Part shown: one piece after another, positions 1 through 12,318 of the stretch
Position numbering within the stretch: the first letter of the stretch is position 1
Layout of the letters: each line of letters opens with the position of its first letter
From: Bursaphelenchus xylophilus
Taxonomy: Eukaryota; Nematoda; Chromadorea; Rhabditida; Aphelenchoididae
Direction of reading: 5' to 3'
DNA length: 64,000 nucleotides
NCBI GenBank assembly: GCA_904066235.2
Contig: CAJFCV020000001.1
Span: 9,114,001-9,178,000, forward strand
Notes under the pieces: generated by a model
What the model was told of the DNA's origin: nothing
The model's database searches: none
What the model saw: the letters and a program-made list of their open reading frames with translations, nothing else
Position numbers and translations under genes: made by a program

Positions 1-1030
1 ACTCCTTCCGAGCTCGCGCAAACCACTTGAAGAATCGGAAAATCATAAATTCGTGGGACATTTAGTGACCGCCGGGTATTTATATTTGTTAAGGGATGGA
101 GGAAATGACCAGTTTAAAGCACTTGACCGAAATGGATGGGGGAAAATTGATGGGAAGAGTGACGGATCTCCAAGTTTGCAAGGAAAGGGATGGGGGTAAA
201 GTTAAGTTATCGTATTCAGATACTGGAAAGTTAAAAAGCTATCACCGAATTAAAAATATGGAGCATCCAATCTTTAATTATTGAATCTTGAAAAAACAAG
301 ACATAAAAAATTTAGTAACTTCATTTCTTATGTATTTCGAAAAAAATTTTAAAAATTTTAAACACAAAAAATTAAATTCTGGAAAAGAATCTGCAAATTC
401 ACCGCTAGAAATTGATCCCCCAAAAAAACTGTTACAAGTCTTTCCGCAAACAACCCTGCGATTTGCCTTTACAATCTGCCTCCCCATCCACCCCAATTAC
501 CTTTACAATCCCCCATTCTCAATACCCACGCCTCGCCCGACTTTTCTCAGCGTCGTTCTAAGCCTCGAGGCGGTCTTAAAGAGCGTCGTCTCGAGTGATT
601 ATCCCCGGCCAAACAATTCCCCTATAAGTGACCGAAACGAATTCAAAGAGATCATTCAAATTGGGTTTCGAGGATTAAAAGTAACTTTCTTTACATTACT
701 TTGGCGAGAGTTTTGTAAAGAGTAATGGAAAGGGGAGAGGAAAGCGATAAGAAAACGGGGAAATAATGTTTCTTGCTTTGTAAGTGATTACAAAATAAAT
801 AAGGATACAGCCTTCAACGAAAATAATTTTTTAAAAAATTCTATTGGAAAAAAGCCACTGCGCTTTCAAAATTCGTCAAAATTTTTAAAAAGCAAAAAAG
901 TTTTTTTTTGCAATTTAGGATTAAAAGTTTTAAGCGCAGCTATATATATTTGAAAGCAATCAGAATTTTCAAAAAAGATCTCTCCTTACGTCTGGAATCG
1001 CAAAAGTTAAAAAAAGCAAAGATTAGTTTT

Positions 1031-1100
1031 TTGTTTGGTCGGCCCTCTTCATTTCGCATGATCTCTCGCAAAGAAGACCGTCGAATATCTCGACTGCTGC
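1031..1100 (-). repeat. Dispersed repeat family, copy A
   Basis: On the minus strand this reads through TCGAGATATTCGACGGTCTT, then TTTGCGAGAGATCATGCGAA and GAAGAGGGCCGACC. The same order of words (GATATTCGA, TCTTTGCGAGAGAGC, AAATGAGGAGAGTCGG, AGACGAAAAAC) recurs at 28198-28266, 29285-29352 and 44990-45066. The copies are diverged and do not share a reading frame, so this is a non-coding interspersed repeat of unknown class. Confidence 0.55.
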
Positions 1101-1669
1101 TTAAAGGCGTGGGTCCAAACTTTTATTTGTAAAAGTCAGATTTACGATAGCATAAGCAAAACCCGTTTCTTCTATGACTGATTTCTCTCATTCTCTACAG
1201 TCCCAGTAGAAATGTTTGCGTAATTTAGGAGCAAACAGGGCTCACTATCTCGAGACATCATTCCATAGCCAAATGTTGCCTTTACATTTAGAATTGCGAG
1301 TAATACTGATAAATCATCAAGATCTATCGCCAAGTCCTCAATCCCCGCGCCTCGCTCAAACCCAAACAAATTGGTCCGTCCTTTTTATTCAGCCTCGGAA
1401 ATAACTTCATTCCATTGCATTACTGAGGGTGCGAATATCCGAATTAAAAAAAGTTCTTTAAGAGTGCGATCGCCATAAGAAAATGAGTGCGAAGAGAACG
1501 TCGGTCTACTTTTCTTTTTATTATTACAAGGTGGGTTAAAAGTGGGAAAAGTTGGGTGGAAAGTCAGATCCGCGCACTGAAATTATCCACGGATCGAGGT
1601 TACTATTTTACGGATATTTGTATGTACAAATATTAAATGTAATATTAACAATAAATAGTAAAAAGTAGG

Positions 1670-1675
1670 TTTATT
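1670..1675 (-). terminator. Poly(A) signal AATAAA of the Ly6-like gene
   Basis: AATAAA on the minus strand, 25 bases past the predicted stop at 1700. Its position supports the third exon of the upstream gene model. Confidence 0.55.
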
Positions 1676-1699
1676 TGGCAAAAAATAATTGAAAAAAAA

Positions 1700-2748
1700 T
1701 TATAAAGAAAACCGTATAAAGTAGTAAAGAATTATTGAAAGTAGGAGATTACTTGTTAAATTACTCGAAGAGTTGCCGCAGATTGCATTTGAGTCACATC
1801 TGTGGGAGGCCGGCGTTGAGATTTCTTGATATTGGAGGGAGATTTGCTCGCGGTCTTGGCTAAAATACGAAGAATATTTTTTTGTTTTAACTTTTTTTTT
1901 ATAAAAATGGAGTCAACAAATTTTTAGATCCTCACCGTGACTTTCCCTGCCCTTCCCCATCATTTCCATTCCCATATTTGGTATCTTCTTCCAAACCCAA
2001 GAATTTGGGCAACGTCCTTTGAGTGGCCCCACTTTTGAGTCGATTAAAATCTTTTCCAAAATCCAAATGAAAGTCCGAGTTGCACCTATCCGAGTTGCAC
2101 TGACACACTTGAACGTTCGTCCGTCCATACTCTGCCTGCACATCGTACTCCTCGCAACCCACAAACTCATCTTCAGAACAGCCGGACACAGTGAAATTGG
2201 CGTGAGAATTACGGACTGCGACCACAACACAAGCCTTGGTGTTCCCCTCGCATTCGGTTACTCTGCGGCGCGTACATTGCTCGGTGCTGTGAAGCCAGAG
2301 TTGAGGGGCGATTCGTTGACCTGAACTTGTTAAAAGTAAGTATTTCAAGAAAAGAAATGTTCTAACAAAAAAAATCTTATTTTTTGCAAAAATATTGTAC
2401 ACTAATTAAGCCTAAAAATCTAAATTTTTTGACACTTTCCAATCCAAAAAGCTTACAATTAGTGGTTTTTGAACAACGCTAGAAAGCTCATAGAAAAGAA
2501 TGTTATAAATCTAACCGGCTCTTATCAAAAGGCCATTTGATTTACGCCGTTTCTTTTCAAAATCTAAACTTCGCGCCTCCGGTATCTCGTATGTAAAACA
2601 GCTTTTTAAATTTTTTACCAACTAATCGCCACTCATTCATTTTCAATACGAAGGCCCTCAACTTACTTGGCTGCTGACAGTAAAAGCATTTCAGCGCTTT
2701 TACAAACTGTAGATGCAACACAATACTGGTGATTACCGTCCAGCGCAT
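1700..2748 (-). CDS. Ly6/uPAR-like secreted protein, probably GPI-anchored
   Basis: Three exons on the minus strand: 2748-2667, 2320-1936 and 1859-1700, phases consistent, 208 residues. Residues 1-19 form a signal peptide. A three-finger-type pattern follows: LKCFYC just after the cleavage site, GCSEDEF and GCEEYD in the middle, and the closing CQCNSDRCNSD, where the final Cys-Asn is the Ly6 signature. The middle exon could stop at a TGA at 1932-1934, but that TGA overlaps a good donor (CACG|GTGAGG). A perfect acceptor (GTATTTTAG) at 1860 opens a third exon that ends in Asn/Ser-rich sequence plus a hydrophobic tail (LLLSIILYYFIRFSL), as expected of a GPI signal. Proteins of this class act at the cell surface as receptor modulators; the partner is unknown. 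The two outer exons are inferred from splice signals. Confidence 0.75.
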
Positions 2749-5700
2749 GATGATGAAAGAGTTACTTCATTTAGTTCAGCTTTTAAATAGCCTTCCTTTG
2801 CATGAGAAAAAAGTAAAATGCCGTCAAAATACGATGTAAATACACGGGTAATTGGAATTCAAGGAAATTCACAGGCATCAGGAAAGAGTGACACAACAAT
2901 GAAATGAGGTAAAGGACAAAGGTGAGGGCTGATTTTACATTAGATTATTGGGACAAAGCTGGGACAGAGAGGCCCAAATCATCGAACATTTTTAAAGAGT
3001 TTGATGGTAGCCAAAACTTTTTCTTTTTAACTATTTTTAGGGTGCCCCGTAGTCTTGCCCATTTTCGGGTTTGAGAATTAAATTTTGTAAGAGCCAATAA
3101 ATGACTGCTCTCCTTGAGCCTTGATTCTGTTGATACCACCTTGGCTTGCTAAGATATTTAAAAAATCTACATATGTTTACATAAACTGCTATTACAATTA
3201 TAATATTTAAAAAAAACTTAAATTGAAATTGATCTATGATAAAAAAAAGAGCATCCAACTCAACCAAGCGACCCCAAATTAACTCAAAATCCAAAACTTT
3301 CCCCGAGGCACTGCCCACTTATCCGCCTTTCCCTCCCTCAATCCCGCTGATCCCCGTTCGTGTCTTTATCGAATTACATTACGTAAATCTGATTTATATA
3401 AAAGTGAGCGAATTTATTGGGGTGGGTCATGTTGTCCATGTTTATTTGCATACCTCGAAATAGGTATCGAATAACAGCCAAAAAATCTCTTTGATATTTT
3501 GAAAACGGTGTGAAGTGAGACAAATGGACATTAAAATGGAATATTTACATTGCAAAATTTTTATCAATTTGCTTGAAAATTCACAAAATCATCTTGAAAA
3601 TAAGCTTTAATTAAGACTTGTGATACTTAAAAGATTTTCTTGAGAGATTAAAAAGGATTTAGAATGTTGCTGATGATTCAAAGCAATCCCGAAAGTGTCA
3701 CCGGTAATAATAGGAAAGGCCTTGTTAATAGAAGGATTTAAGGTATAACATTAATCCATTTTTCTTTATTTGCAGTGGTCTCAAAGTGTTGCAAAGTTCA
3801 ATAAACCACATTATTCAAAGATAGAAGACTAAAGTATTTTTTGAACTAGCCCCAAATTATTTCTTGAGCTTTCCAGTGTTAACCTAATCAAGTCTCTTCC
3901 TACCGAGAGACCACACGAAATCAAGAGATTTGGCGAGGTGAAAAAAGGTGTTCGTCCCTAACTTTTTTTGCGATTGCTCGGTGAAAATTGAGTTTTTTAA
4001 GACCTTTAAGACCTTGTAAGCCACAAATAACAATGCAGTCTGAAAATGTGAAAATCGCCAAGATATTCCATTTTGGCTACATTCAGTAAAGCTCGACTTT
4101 GGAATATCGCGTATATCTTGAAAGATAATATTCTTAATTTGAGTCGCCTTCATTCAATTCAGTCTACAAGACCTCAAAGACTTGCTTTGCAAGAAATAAA
4201 ACTTGATTGTTTACTATAAGAGCAGCGATTACATAAGGGATTATACATACTAAACCATTTGGTGGGATCCTTTCCAGAAATCCCTCGGAGCCTGAGAAAA
4301 CGCTCTTTCGCTTTTATCTCCTCAAGATGAACCCATTAATTATTAAGTGGACGGTTTATATGGACAATATGGTATATAAAAATCTGGTAATATAACGGGT
4401 GAAGCTTTTATTTTAGCGAATTTTATGAAGAAGTAAGCAAAGAAATTTGTAGGGAAGGAAAAACTTTGATCACTAAAAAATAAATTTCATCAAGACAATA
4501 TTAAAATAATAATTTTTATACTCCTGGTTGTCAAAAAGGTACTGTAATCGGCATTACAAATGCAAAAAATCAAAATCAAAAACTTTTTAGGTGTCTTACA
4601 CTTGACATACCGCAAACGTTGCCAGCCAAAAATCCCGGCGCCTCTGACCCCTTCGCCCTGTGGCAATCGGAGAAATTTTTTTGAGTAAAATCCGTGAAAT
4701 AAAAATGTTTCCTTCCAAGAATGTTTGACGCCTTTAGGCCTAATTACGAAACGCCCTGAGGGCCGAAAGGAATGCCAAAATAAATAATGGGCCTCTTGAT
4801 ACACCCAAATGTTTACTTTCCTCAAATTAAGATTTCGCGACGCATCCCAAGTTTCGGCGAGAGTAAACTATTCGACCGTAGATTGCATTCCAAGTGTTTT
4901 TTTTATGAATTTCGAAAGAAATATTTAATTTAGCCAGAAGAAGCCGGTTTTGCATAAAATTACATTTTGACTTTCAATATTTGCATACTGTGTAAGTCTA
5001 CAAAATCACGATGACCCCAAAAATCATCATCCACAATCTTAACAGGCCCAAAACCTCACAAAAATTATCGACATTCCAATGAGTGATGTTATTTTTAACC
5101 TCTCTTTATGGCCCCAAAACCCTTTTTATTTTATCAAAAAGAAATCAAAAGTTTGTCCGAAGTAGGAGCGAATCCCTCAAATTTCCCCTGGGTAATGGAT
5201 TTACAACGAACGGCCAAAGAGAAAACATCGAAAGGAGGGGAGGTGAAGAGATTCATGGTGACAAAACGAATCTGAAGGGATGCGAAAATGCCCTCAGGGT
5301 CTGCTAACTGATGGGTAATGAGGAAAAAACAATATTGGATGGGAAAGAAGGGGTATTTTGTAAACACAAGACATTTTGACTGCAATAAATTCAGGGCAGA
5401 TCTAATTTTCATGGCCAGTGTGAGTTGTTGAGCAGCTCTAAATAAATAGAAAGCCAACGCCGTAGTCACCGAACTAAGCTTTAGGACAAGGAAATCTTAT
5501 CGTTATGACGCTTCAAAATATATTGGAAATTAACTCTTAAACATGACAATGAGTCCATTAAAATAAAAGTTTGTGACAAACGTTTATCTTCTCCCCTCAC
5601 TGTCATCGCCAAAGTAGCCAGATAACGGCCGTGGTTTGCATAAAAAAGACGAAAAAGAACACTCAATATTCAATTTCCGGCTTTGTTCAGACTGACACGA

Positions 5701-6374
5701 ATAAAAGTTTTGTTCCGTCAATTTCCTATCTCGCTAGCTGGACATCATGATCTATTTAACATTATAAGGAAGTCAGAGATACGACGTCTCCATGATGTTA
5801 TTACATAAAATATGTCGGTAAATTACATAATCTTGGGGCCCTTCCTAGGTAAAACTAAACTTTAAAAATAAAACTTGTAAAATTAAGAAAATCACGTTCG
5901 TAATGGGACATCTCAGGAACGACGTCATCTAATTTCAGTCCTTAAAAGTCTTCTCTCAAATTAGATTAAGAGTAACGAGGAATGAGTAAACATCGGGGTG
6001 TTACATTTACATTTGGACATTAGCTAAGGGTGAGATACGAACAATGGGAGCAATGAACTGGAAATATCGCCGCCTTCATTGCTGCGAACATGGATGACGT
6101 CACAGAAGTGTAGAATAATAGTGATGATATACGACGCGTTTTTTGAACTTGCAAAGCAAAAAATGAAAAAATAAGTGAGGAAAAGTTCAGTATTTAGCAA
6201 CTCAAAAATTAACTTTTTGTCTTTTGCCGTCAAGTTTTTTTCGATTCCCCCTCATTCGATAAGATTCGATTTCCAGTGAACGGTCAGAGGATTGTCTTGT
6301 TATCGCGTCATCCCGAAAGGTATGTCGTCCTATTTTATCTACTGTATTCTTCATAGGTTTGGGATCAAGGCGCG
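2749..6374. other. Intergenic and upstream region of the ATPase gene
   Basis: About 3.6 kb with no exon chain I can support. It contains the divergent upstream regions of the Ly6-like gene and of the ATPase gene, AT-rich stretches, and two ATGCAAAT/ATTTGCAT octamers (3444-3451, 4979-4986). A possible 5' leader acceptor (TTCTTCATAG) lies 18-20 bases before the ATPase start codon. Confidence 0.55.
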
Positions 6375-9300
6375 ATGTCCAAAACAACGGTCCAAGCGAC
6401 CGAAAGAGAGCCCGAGAGAAAGATTTGGGATGAAATCTTCTGCCGGAAACCGAAGAAGAAGACCGGGCTCTCGATGGCCGATCTGAAGAGGGATGTGGAG
6501 ATGGACGACCATAAGATCCCGCTGGAAGAGTTCGCCAAAAGGCATAAAACCAACTTGGAGAAGGTGAGATGACATTCATTTTGAGAGCTGCGTTTGTATA
6601 AGCAGGCCAGACTATGGCCATGATGACATAAATTGGGCAAACTCAAAAATTTTTTGAAATTTTTCGAACGTTACCCTTTTCTTTTCAGGGTCTCACCGAC
6701 GACGACGCGGCCGAAAGATTGAAAAAGGACGGCCTGAATCGTCTGACCCCACCCAAAGCCAAGAGCAAATTGGTGATGTTCCTCCTGATCCTGGTCACCG
6801 GATTCAACATCCTTCTTTGGATCGGCTCCATCGCCTCTTTGACCAGTTTCCTCATCGAATATTATGTCCAGCCTCAGTACAACATTGAGAATCTTTACCT
6901 GGCCGCTGTTTTGTTTCTGGTCGTAGTCATCACCAGTGTATTCCAATTTTATCAAGAAAACAAGAGCTCGACGATCATGAAGGGATTCGCCGATATGGTC
7001 CCTCCAATGGCTACGGTAAGTGGAAGGTCATCTGGTATAGAATCTAAATATGGCTCTAAAAGCAACTATATGGGGTCTAATCTCAATTGCAATATATTTT
7101 CAGGTGATTCGCGACGGAAAACACAAAGAAATCCAGGTTCAGGACCTTGTGGTTGGAGATCTAGTGGAATGCAAAGGTGGAGATAGATGCCCAGCCGACA
7201 TTAGGATCATCAAATCTCAGGGATTCAAGTTGGATTACTCATCTCTGACCGGAGAAAATGACCCCATCACAAAGACTCCAGAATTTACTCACAATAATCC
7301 CCTCGAATCTCGGAATGTTGCCTTATTCTCGACGAATGTGGTTGAAGGATACTGTAAGGGAATTGTGATGCTAACGGGAGATCGAACTATCATGGGGAGA
7401 ATCGCGGCCCTCACTTCTCAGGTAAGGACTTCAAGCTTTACATGTATAAGTTTAGGTAACCTCGGGTAAAACTCCTCTTTCAACTGAGATGAATCACTTT
7501 ATCAACGTGATTGGGATCGTCGCCATTGTAATTGGTGTCGTTTTCTTCGCCATTTCCATCTCCATCAACCGCAATATTGTGAGCGCTATAATCTTTTTCA
7601 TTGGAATTGTTGTGGCCAATGTGCCTGAGGGAATCGTGGCCACCATCACGGTGGCGTTGACTCTAACTGCACAGAAGATGAGCGCCAAGAATTGTCTGGT
7701 AAAGAACCTGCACGGAGTTGAGACTCTTGGATCCACATCTACAATTTGCTCAGACAAAACGGGGACTCTCACTCAGAACAGAATGACCGTAACCCACACA
7801 TGGTTCGACAACAATGTAAATGATGTCACGGACACTGTATTCCCAGAACCACCGACCCCCAACACAACCGAGGGATTGATCTGGAGATGCGCGACTCTTT
7901 GCTCGAGGGCAGAATGGAGAAACGAGGACATAAATCAGCCGATCAAGAAGAGAGAGGCCAACGGAGATGCCAGTGAGATCGCATTGTTGAGATACGGCGC
8001 CCTGAGATCGAATGACACGGTAGATAAGTTCAGGGCGGCATGGCCGAAAGTCGCGGAGATCCCTTTCAACTCATCCAACAAGTATCAGGTAGGGAACACT
8101 TCGAATAATATTTTTGAATCCTTGGATAACATAACCAAGAACGCCATTTAGGTCTCAGTTCATCGTAACGAGTCGGATCGCTTTGTTTTGGTGATGAAAG
8201 GAGCCCCGGAGAAGATCTTGGCCAGATGCACTGACGTCGTGATGAACAATAAGACCATCAAGCTGGGACATGATTTCAAGGCCATGTTTACCCATGCCTA
8301 TGATAAGCTTGGAGGAATGGGAGAAAGAGTTCTTGGCTTTTGCGACCTTGAACTGGATCCGGAGAAGTTCCCAGAGGACTTTGATTTCTCCACCGAACCC
8401 ATCAACTTCCCTTTGGAAGGCCTCAGATTCTTGGGACTCATCTCGATGATCGATCCGCCCAGACCCGGAGTGCCCGAGGCGGTCAAGCTTTGCCAAGATG
8501 CCAGGATCAAAGTAAGGACCATGTTAGCTATACATATATCATCATCTGAATTGATGGATAGAAGACTTGAGTAACTACATACTACAATATTCAGGTGGTA
8601 ATGGTAACTGGAGATCACCCAATCACTGCGAGAGCCATCGCCCAGCAAGTTCATATCATCAACAAGGATTACAAAGTAGCACATTTGGTTGAAGACAGCG
8701 ATAGTTTTGATGACGTCATCAATGCTTACGAGTTAGGCTCTCTAAAATAATATAAGCTATTAATTCAGAGGTGAAAAGGCCGTAATTGTCCATGGAGAAC
8801 AACTGAAAAAACTGGCCGTCGAACAACTCGACCATCTTGTCAAGATCTACCCTCAAGTTGTGTTCTCAAGAACCTCCCCCACTCAAAAATTGCAGATTGT
8901 GGAGGCTTACCAGAGATGCGGAAGAATCGTGGCGGTCACTGGAGATGGTGTAAACGATGCTCCTGCTCTCAGAAAAGCGGATATTGGAATCGCCATGGGT
9001 ATCGCGGGTACTGAGGTTTCTAAACAAGCAGCCGACATGATCCTCTTGAACGACAACTTTGCCTCGATTATCACCGGAGTCGAGGAAGGAAGGTTGATAT
9101 TCGATAATCTGAAGAAGGCCGTTGCTTATGTCCTCACCTCCAATGTCGCCGAATTGACCCCGTTCCTTCTCTATGCTACCACTGGGATCCCGTTGCCATT
9201 GAGTATTGTTGCCATCTTATTGATCGACGTCGGAACTGACCTGGTAAGAGAATTATATTATCACGAGAGCCACTGATATTATTAATGATGATATATCGAC

Positions 9301-10013
9301 TGTAATATCCACTTTAGTGGCCGGCTATCTCTCTGGCATATGAAGAAGCCGAGAACAACATCATGAAGCGTCCGCCTCGAAATCCAGAGCACGATAAACT
9401 GGTCAATTACCGTCTTCTCAGCTTCACCTACCTTCAGATCGGGGTAATCCAAAGTCTCGCTGGATTTACAACTTACTTCATCGTCATGGCGGAGAATGGG
9501 TTCCTTCCAAAACGATTGTATCAGATTCGGGACACCTGGGAAGATCAGGGGATCGACGATGTTGATGATTCTTATGGTCAGCAATGGGTAGGAAAACATC
9601 ATCGATTCATCTATTTTATGTCGTACTGCTTTCCGTATATAATATAATCTTCATTCCAGTCATACGATCAGCGAAAAACTCTCGAGCATTGTTGTCACGG
9701 CGCCTTCTTCTTTGCAATCGTTGTCGTCCAATGGGCCGACCTTATTGTAGCCAGAACAAGATCGGCCTCTCTTCTCAGTCATCGCTTCTCCAATACCGTC
9801 CTTTTGACGGGAATGCTGTCCACCCTTGTTTTGTCCTACTTGTTCCTTTTTGTTCCCGGAGTTCACGTTGTCTTCCAATTGACTGGCCTCAGAATCCGTT
9901 GGGCGATGGTCGCTGTTCCCTTTGGATGGTTCCTGGTTCTGTTTGACGAGACGAGAAGAATGGCGATCAGAAGAAATCCAACTGGTTGGCTCTACAGAGA
10001 GACTTATTATTGA
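6375..10013 (+). CDS. Na+/K+-ATPase alpha-subunit-like P-type ATPase (diverged, CATP-like)
   Basis: Nine exons (6375-6563, 6689-7015, 7104-7421, 7456-8088, 8152-8511, 8595-8731, 8769-9243, 9318-9587, 9660-10013) give 1020 residues, the usual alpha-subunit length. It is expected to be a plasma-membrane cation pump. Visible landmarks are the actuator loop TGEN (221-224), TM4 VANVPEG, the phosphorylation site [10 protein letters not shown] with Asp378, the nucleotide-binding KGAPE, the hinge [13 protein letters not shown]5 [12 protein letters not shown]6 LIDVGTDL and the terminal ETYY. The catalytic Asp, the TM4 and TM5 Glu and the two TM6 Asp are kept. Differences from canonical pumps: TGES reads TGEN, Pro in the TM5 SNIPE motif is Ala, and the paired Glu of TM9 is absent. 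Nematodes carry several such diverged paralogues (catp genes) beside eat-6, so whether this one pumps Na+/K+ is inference. The introns include 34- and 37-nt examples. Confidence 0.95.
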
Positions 10014-10263
10014 CATTTTATCTCGTTTGAAAAGTAAAGATTGTCAATCCGTTAGTGGGTTTTCGTCGCGAAGTGTCACACATTTTATTAGAAAAACAAT
10101 TTTCTTGCCGAGCTCGGCCAATATTGGCCGAGTCGTGTGGTGAACTGAATTCAGCCAAAGTCAAGGTTCGTCTTGCATTTTCAGAAAATCCACTTCAAGG
10201 CTCTTTTCAACTCCTGTTTACAGTACTAGCTTATTGAAAATATTCTTTTTTTAATTTGTGGGA
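10014..10263 (+). promoter_or_regulatory. Short intercistronic spacer with a perfect palindrome
   Basis: 250 bases between the ATPase stop and the helicase start, same strand. Positions 10113-10132 form a perfect 20-base GC-rich palindrome (CTCGGCCAATATTGGCCGAG). The short spacing and shared direction fit an operon with trans-splicing, but no clear acceptor lies immediately before the helicase ATG, so this could also be a compact promoter. Confidence 0.4.
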
Positions 10264-12130
10264 ATGGATCTTGATGCTTCTTTTGCCGCTCTAAATTCAG
10301 CTGCGAAGGTTCTCCGAGAATCTCAAGAGAAGCGTAAACGTGAAGTAGTAACGCACAATATATTTGGAGCTCTTGATAATGCCCGAAGGAGGAAGAAAGG
10401 TATGTTTTAAATTATTTCCCTTTTTTAGGCCATCTTCAAGTATAAGATTGAATTTTTAGAACAGCTTTGCGGTGAAAAGATGAGGATGAATGCTAAAATG
10501 TCTGCCAAGATCTACGGTTTGACGGAGGAAGATATTATTGAAAAGGGTGAATTGTTTGAAGCTATCGAAAAGAGAAAGCAAAGGAAAATTCTGGTAGTTT
10601 CAGACGGTCCTATGGAGAATATCTCGCCAATCAAGTAGGGCCTTGTTTCATTTTTGTTGTTAGTTTTAGAGCATTCAGAGAAGCCGACCTTTACCATCAG
10701 GTCATTGCCAATCTTGAATCACGTTCTTATGAGAAGCCAACAGCCATCCAGTCATATGCAATCCCTTACATCTTAGAATCCGAACGGGATATTCTGGCCA
10801 GGGCCGATACAGGAAGTGGAAAGACTGCAGCTTTCCTATTGCCATTGATTTGTATGACGAGACAATGGAAGATCGACAATGCGGAACATCGAACGATCAA
10901 TCAGCAGAGTCCTCACGTTGTTGTACTTACTCCGGCGAGAGAGCTGGCCCTCCAAATATACCGAGACGCTCTTTCCTTTTGTCGAGGTATGGTCGTCTGG
11001 TCCTTTTACGCTTCAATTTTGTAAAATTCAGGTACTGGTCTCCGCATATGTCTTGCCATTGGAGAAGTAAACATGTTGGATAGTATCAGAATGATCGAGA
11101 ATGGCTGTGATATACTGATTGGAACTCAAGGTCGGGTTGTGCATTACTTCTTTGGCGTCGACAATGCGGGAAAATTTGTAAGAAGCTATTTTTTATTTAT
11201 GTGTTGCTTTAGTCTCATCTGAACTTTGATAATCTGAGATGTTTGGTATTGGATGAGGTAGACCGCGTTCTCAGTGATCCCAATTATTACACAATGCTGA
11301 GAAAGTTCACGAGCCGGTTTGTAAGCTGCGTAATCTGTTTTATTTGGCTTTAGAAAGACTTGCATCACCAAGTTCGAGTGATTATGTTTTCGGCGACCTT
11401 GGATCTGAATAATTTCGGGATGTTCTTGCGAAAGGATCATTATAGGATAATTTCAGGTGATACTAAGATTCCTGTCGACACTGTTGTCCAACGTTTTATC
11501 AATGTGGTAGGTCTCTCATTTTTACTACTTGTTCTATTCGGTTTTAGAACGCAAAGAAAGGCGTAACGAAGGTTGATTATCTCCTGGAACTCCTCAAACT
11601 ACAAGTCGGTAGGATCAAGAATGACTCTGGAAATGTTGAAGGCACGGTGCTTCGGGTACCGAAAACGATCATATATGTTAACAAGAAGCGAATTGTTGAT
11701 TACCTAGCAGTCAGATTGGTGATGAATGGATTCCGGGCTCTCTCTTTGAGTGGAGATCTTCCAATGGAACGACGACTCACTGCAGTGGAGAGCATAAAGT
11801 CCGATGAAGTCGATATTCTGGTAACAACTGATGTTGCCTCTCGAGGATTGAACATTCCCAATGTAAAACATGTTATAAACTATGATCTACCCAGCATGAA
11901 TTTCTTCGAATATGTTCACCGAATTGGAAGATCTGGAAGATTGGGCCATGTGGGAAGAGCAACCTCATTCTTTGACCCCCTAATAGACAAAGAAATAGCG
12001 GTCTTTCTGAAAGATGTAAGTTACGTTGCAAGTATTTGACTTGACTCTTTAGATCCTTTGCCAAGTCCAACAACCTGTCCCTGATTTTGTGGAGAAGGCG
12101 TCGAGGGCTATAGATATGGAGTTTATTTAG
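10264..12130 (+). CDS. DEAD-box-type RNA helicase, DDX3/Vasa subfamily-like
   Basis: Eight exons (10264-10399, 10460-10634, 10670-10986, 11032-11177, 11213-11320, 11354-11506, 11548-12015, 12053-12130), 526 residues, separated by introns of 33-60 nt. ATP-dependent remodelling of RNA is the family role. Motifs: Q motif around 106-131 (Phe106, KPTAIQ), motif I ADTGSGKT (149-156), TPARELA, motif II DEVD (272-275), motif III SAT (307-309), TTDVASRG, and motif VI HRIGRSGR (469-476). The C-terminal tail (TSFFDP, then VPDFVEKAS) matches the Ded1/DDX3/Vasa group. Motif II is DEVD instead of DEAD. The N-terminus is a charged helix without the RGG repeats typical of Vasa/DDX3, so this is a shortened or diverged relative rather than an obvious orthologue of laf-1, vbh-1 or glh genes. 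Confidence 0.92.
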
Positions 12131-12242
12131 TTTTAGATACCTCAATTAGTTGTCTCGTATTGTTTTGTTATGTTGTTTTTTACTAACGTTGTATAAATTG
12201 TTATTTCTTCGTGAAAATGTTCTTTTTACTTTCAAATTCCGA

Positions 12243-12248
12243 AATAAA
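12243..12248 (+). terminator. Poly(A) signal AATAAA after the helicase gene
   Basis: AATAAA 113 bases past the helicase stop and 71 bases before the start codon of the next gene, so one transcript ends very close to where the next begins. Confidence 0.5.
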
Positions 12249-12318
12249 GCGGATTTTCCGGTGGTTTACTCTATACATCTCGTTGCCGAGAATCGGTCGT
12301 TCGGCCGAATCGGGAGTC

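Larger units (their letters stand above)
1..1699. other. Intergenic region without a recognisable gene
   Basis: AT-rich sequence with short C-rich patches near 480-620. The open frames here lack splice-consistent continuation, domain motifs or signal peptides. The only structured item I recognise is one copy of a dispersed repeat at 1031-1100. The last ~30 bases lie just downstream of the Ly6-like gene and hold its poly(A) signal. Confidence 0.6.

Noticed and set aside
288..725. 145-codon open frame near the window start
   Set aside because: Composition follows local C-rich DNA; no conserved features and no splice context.
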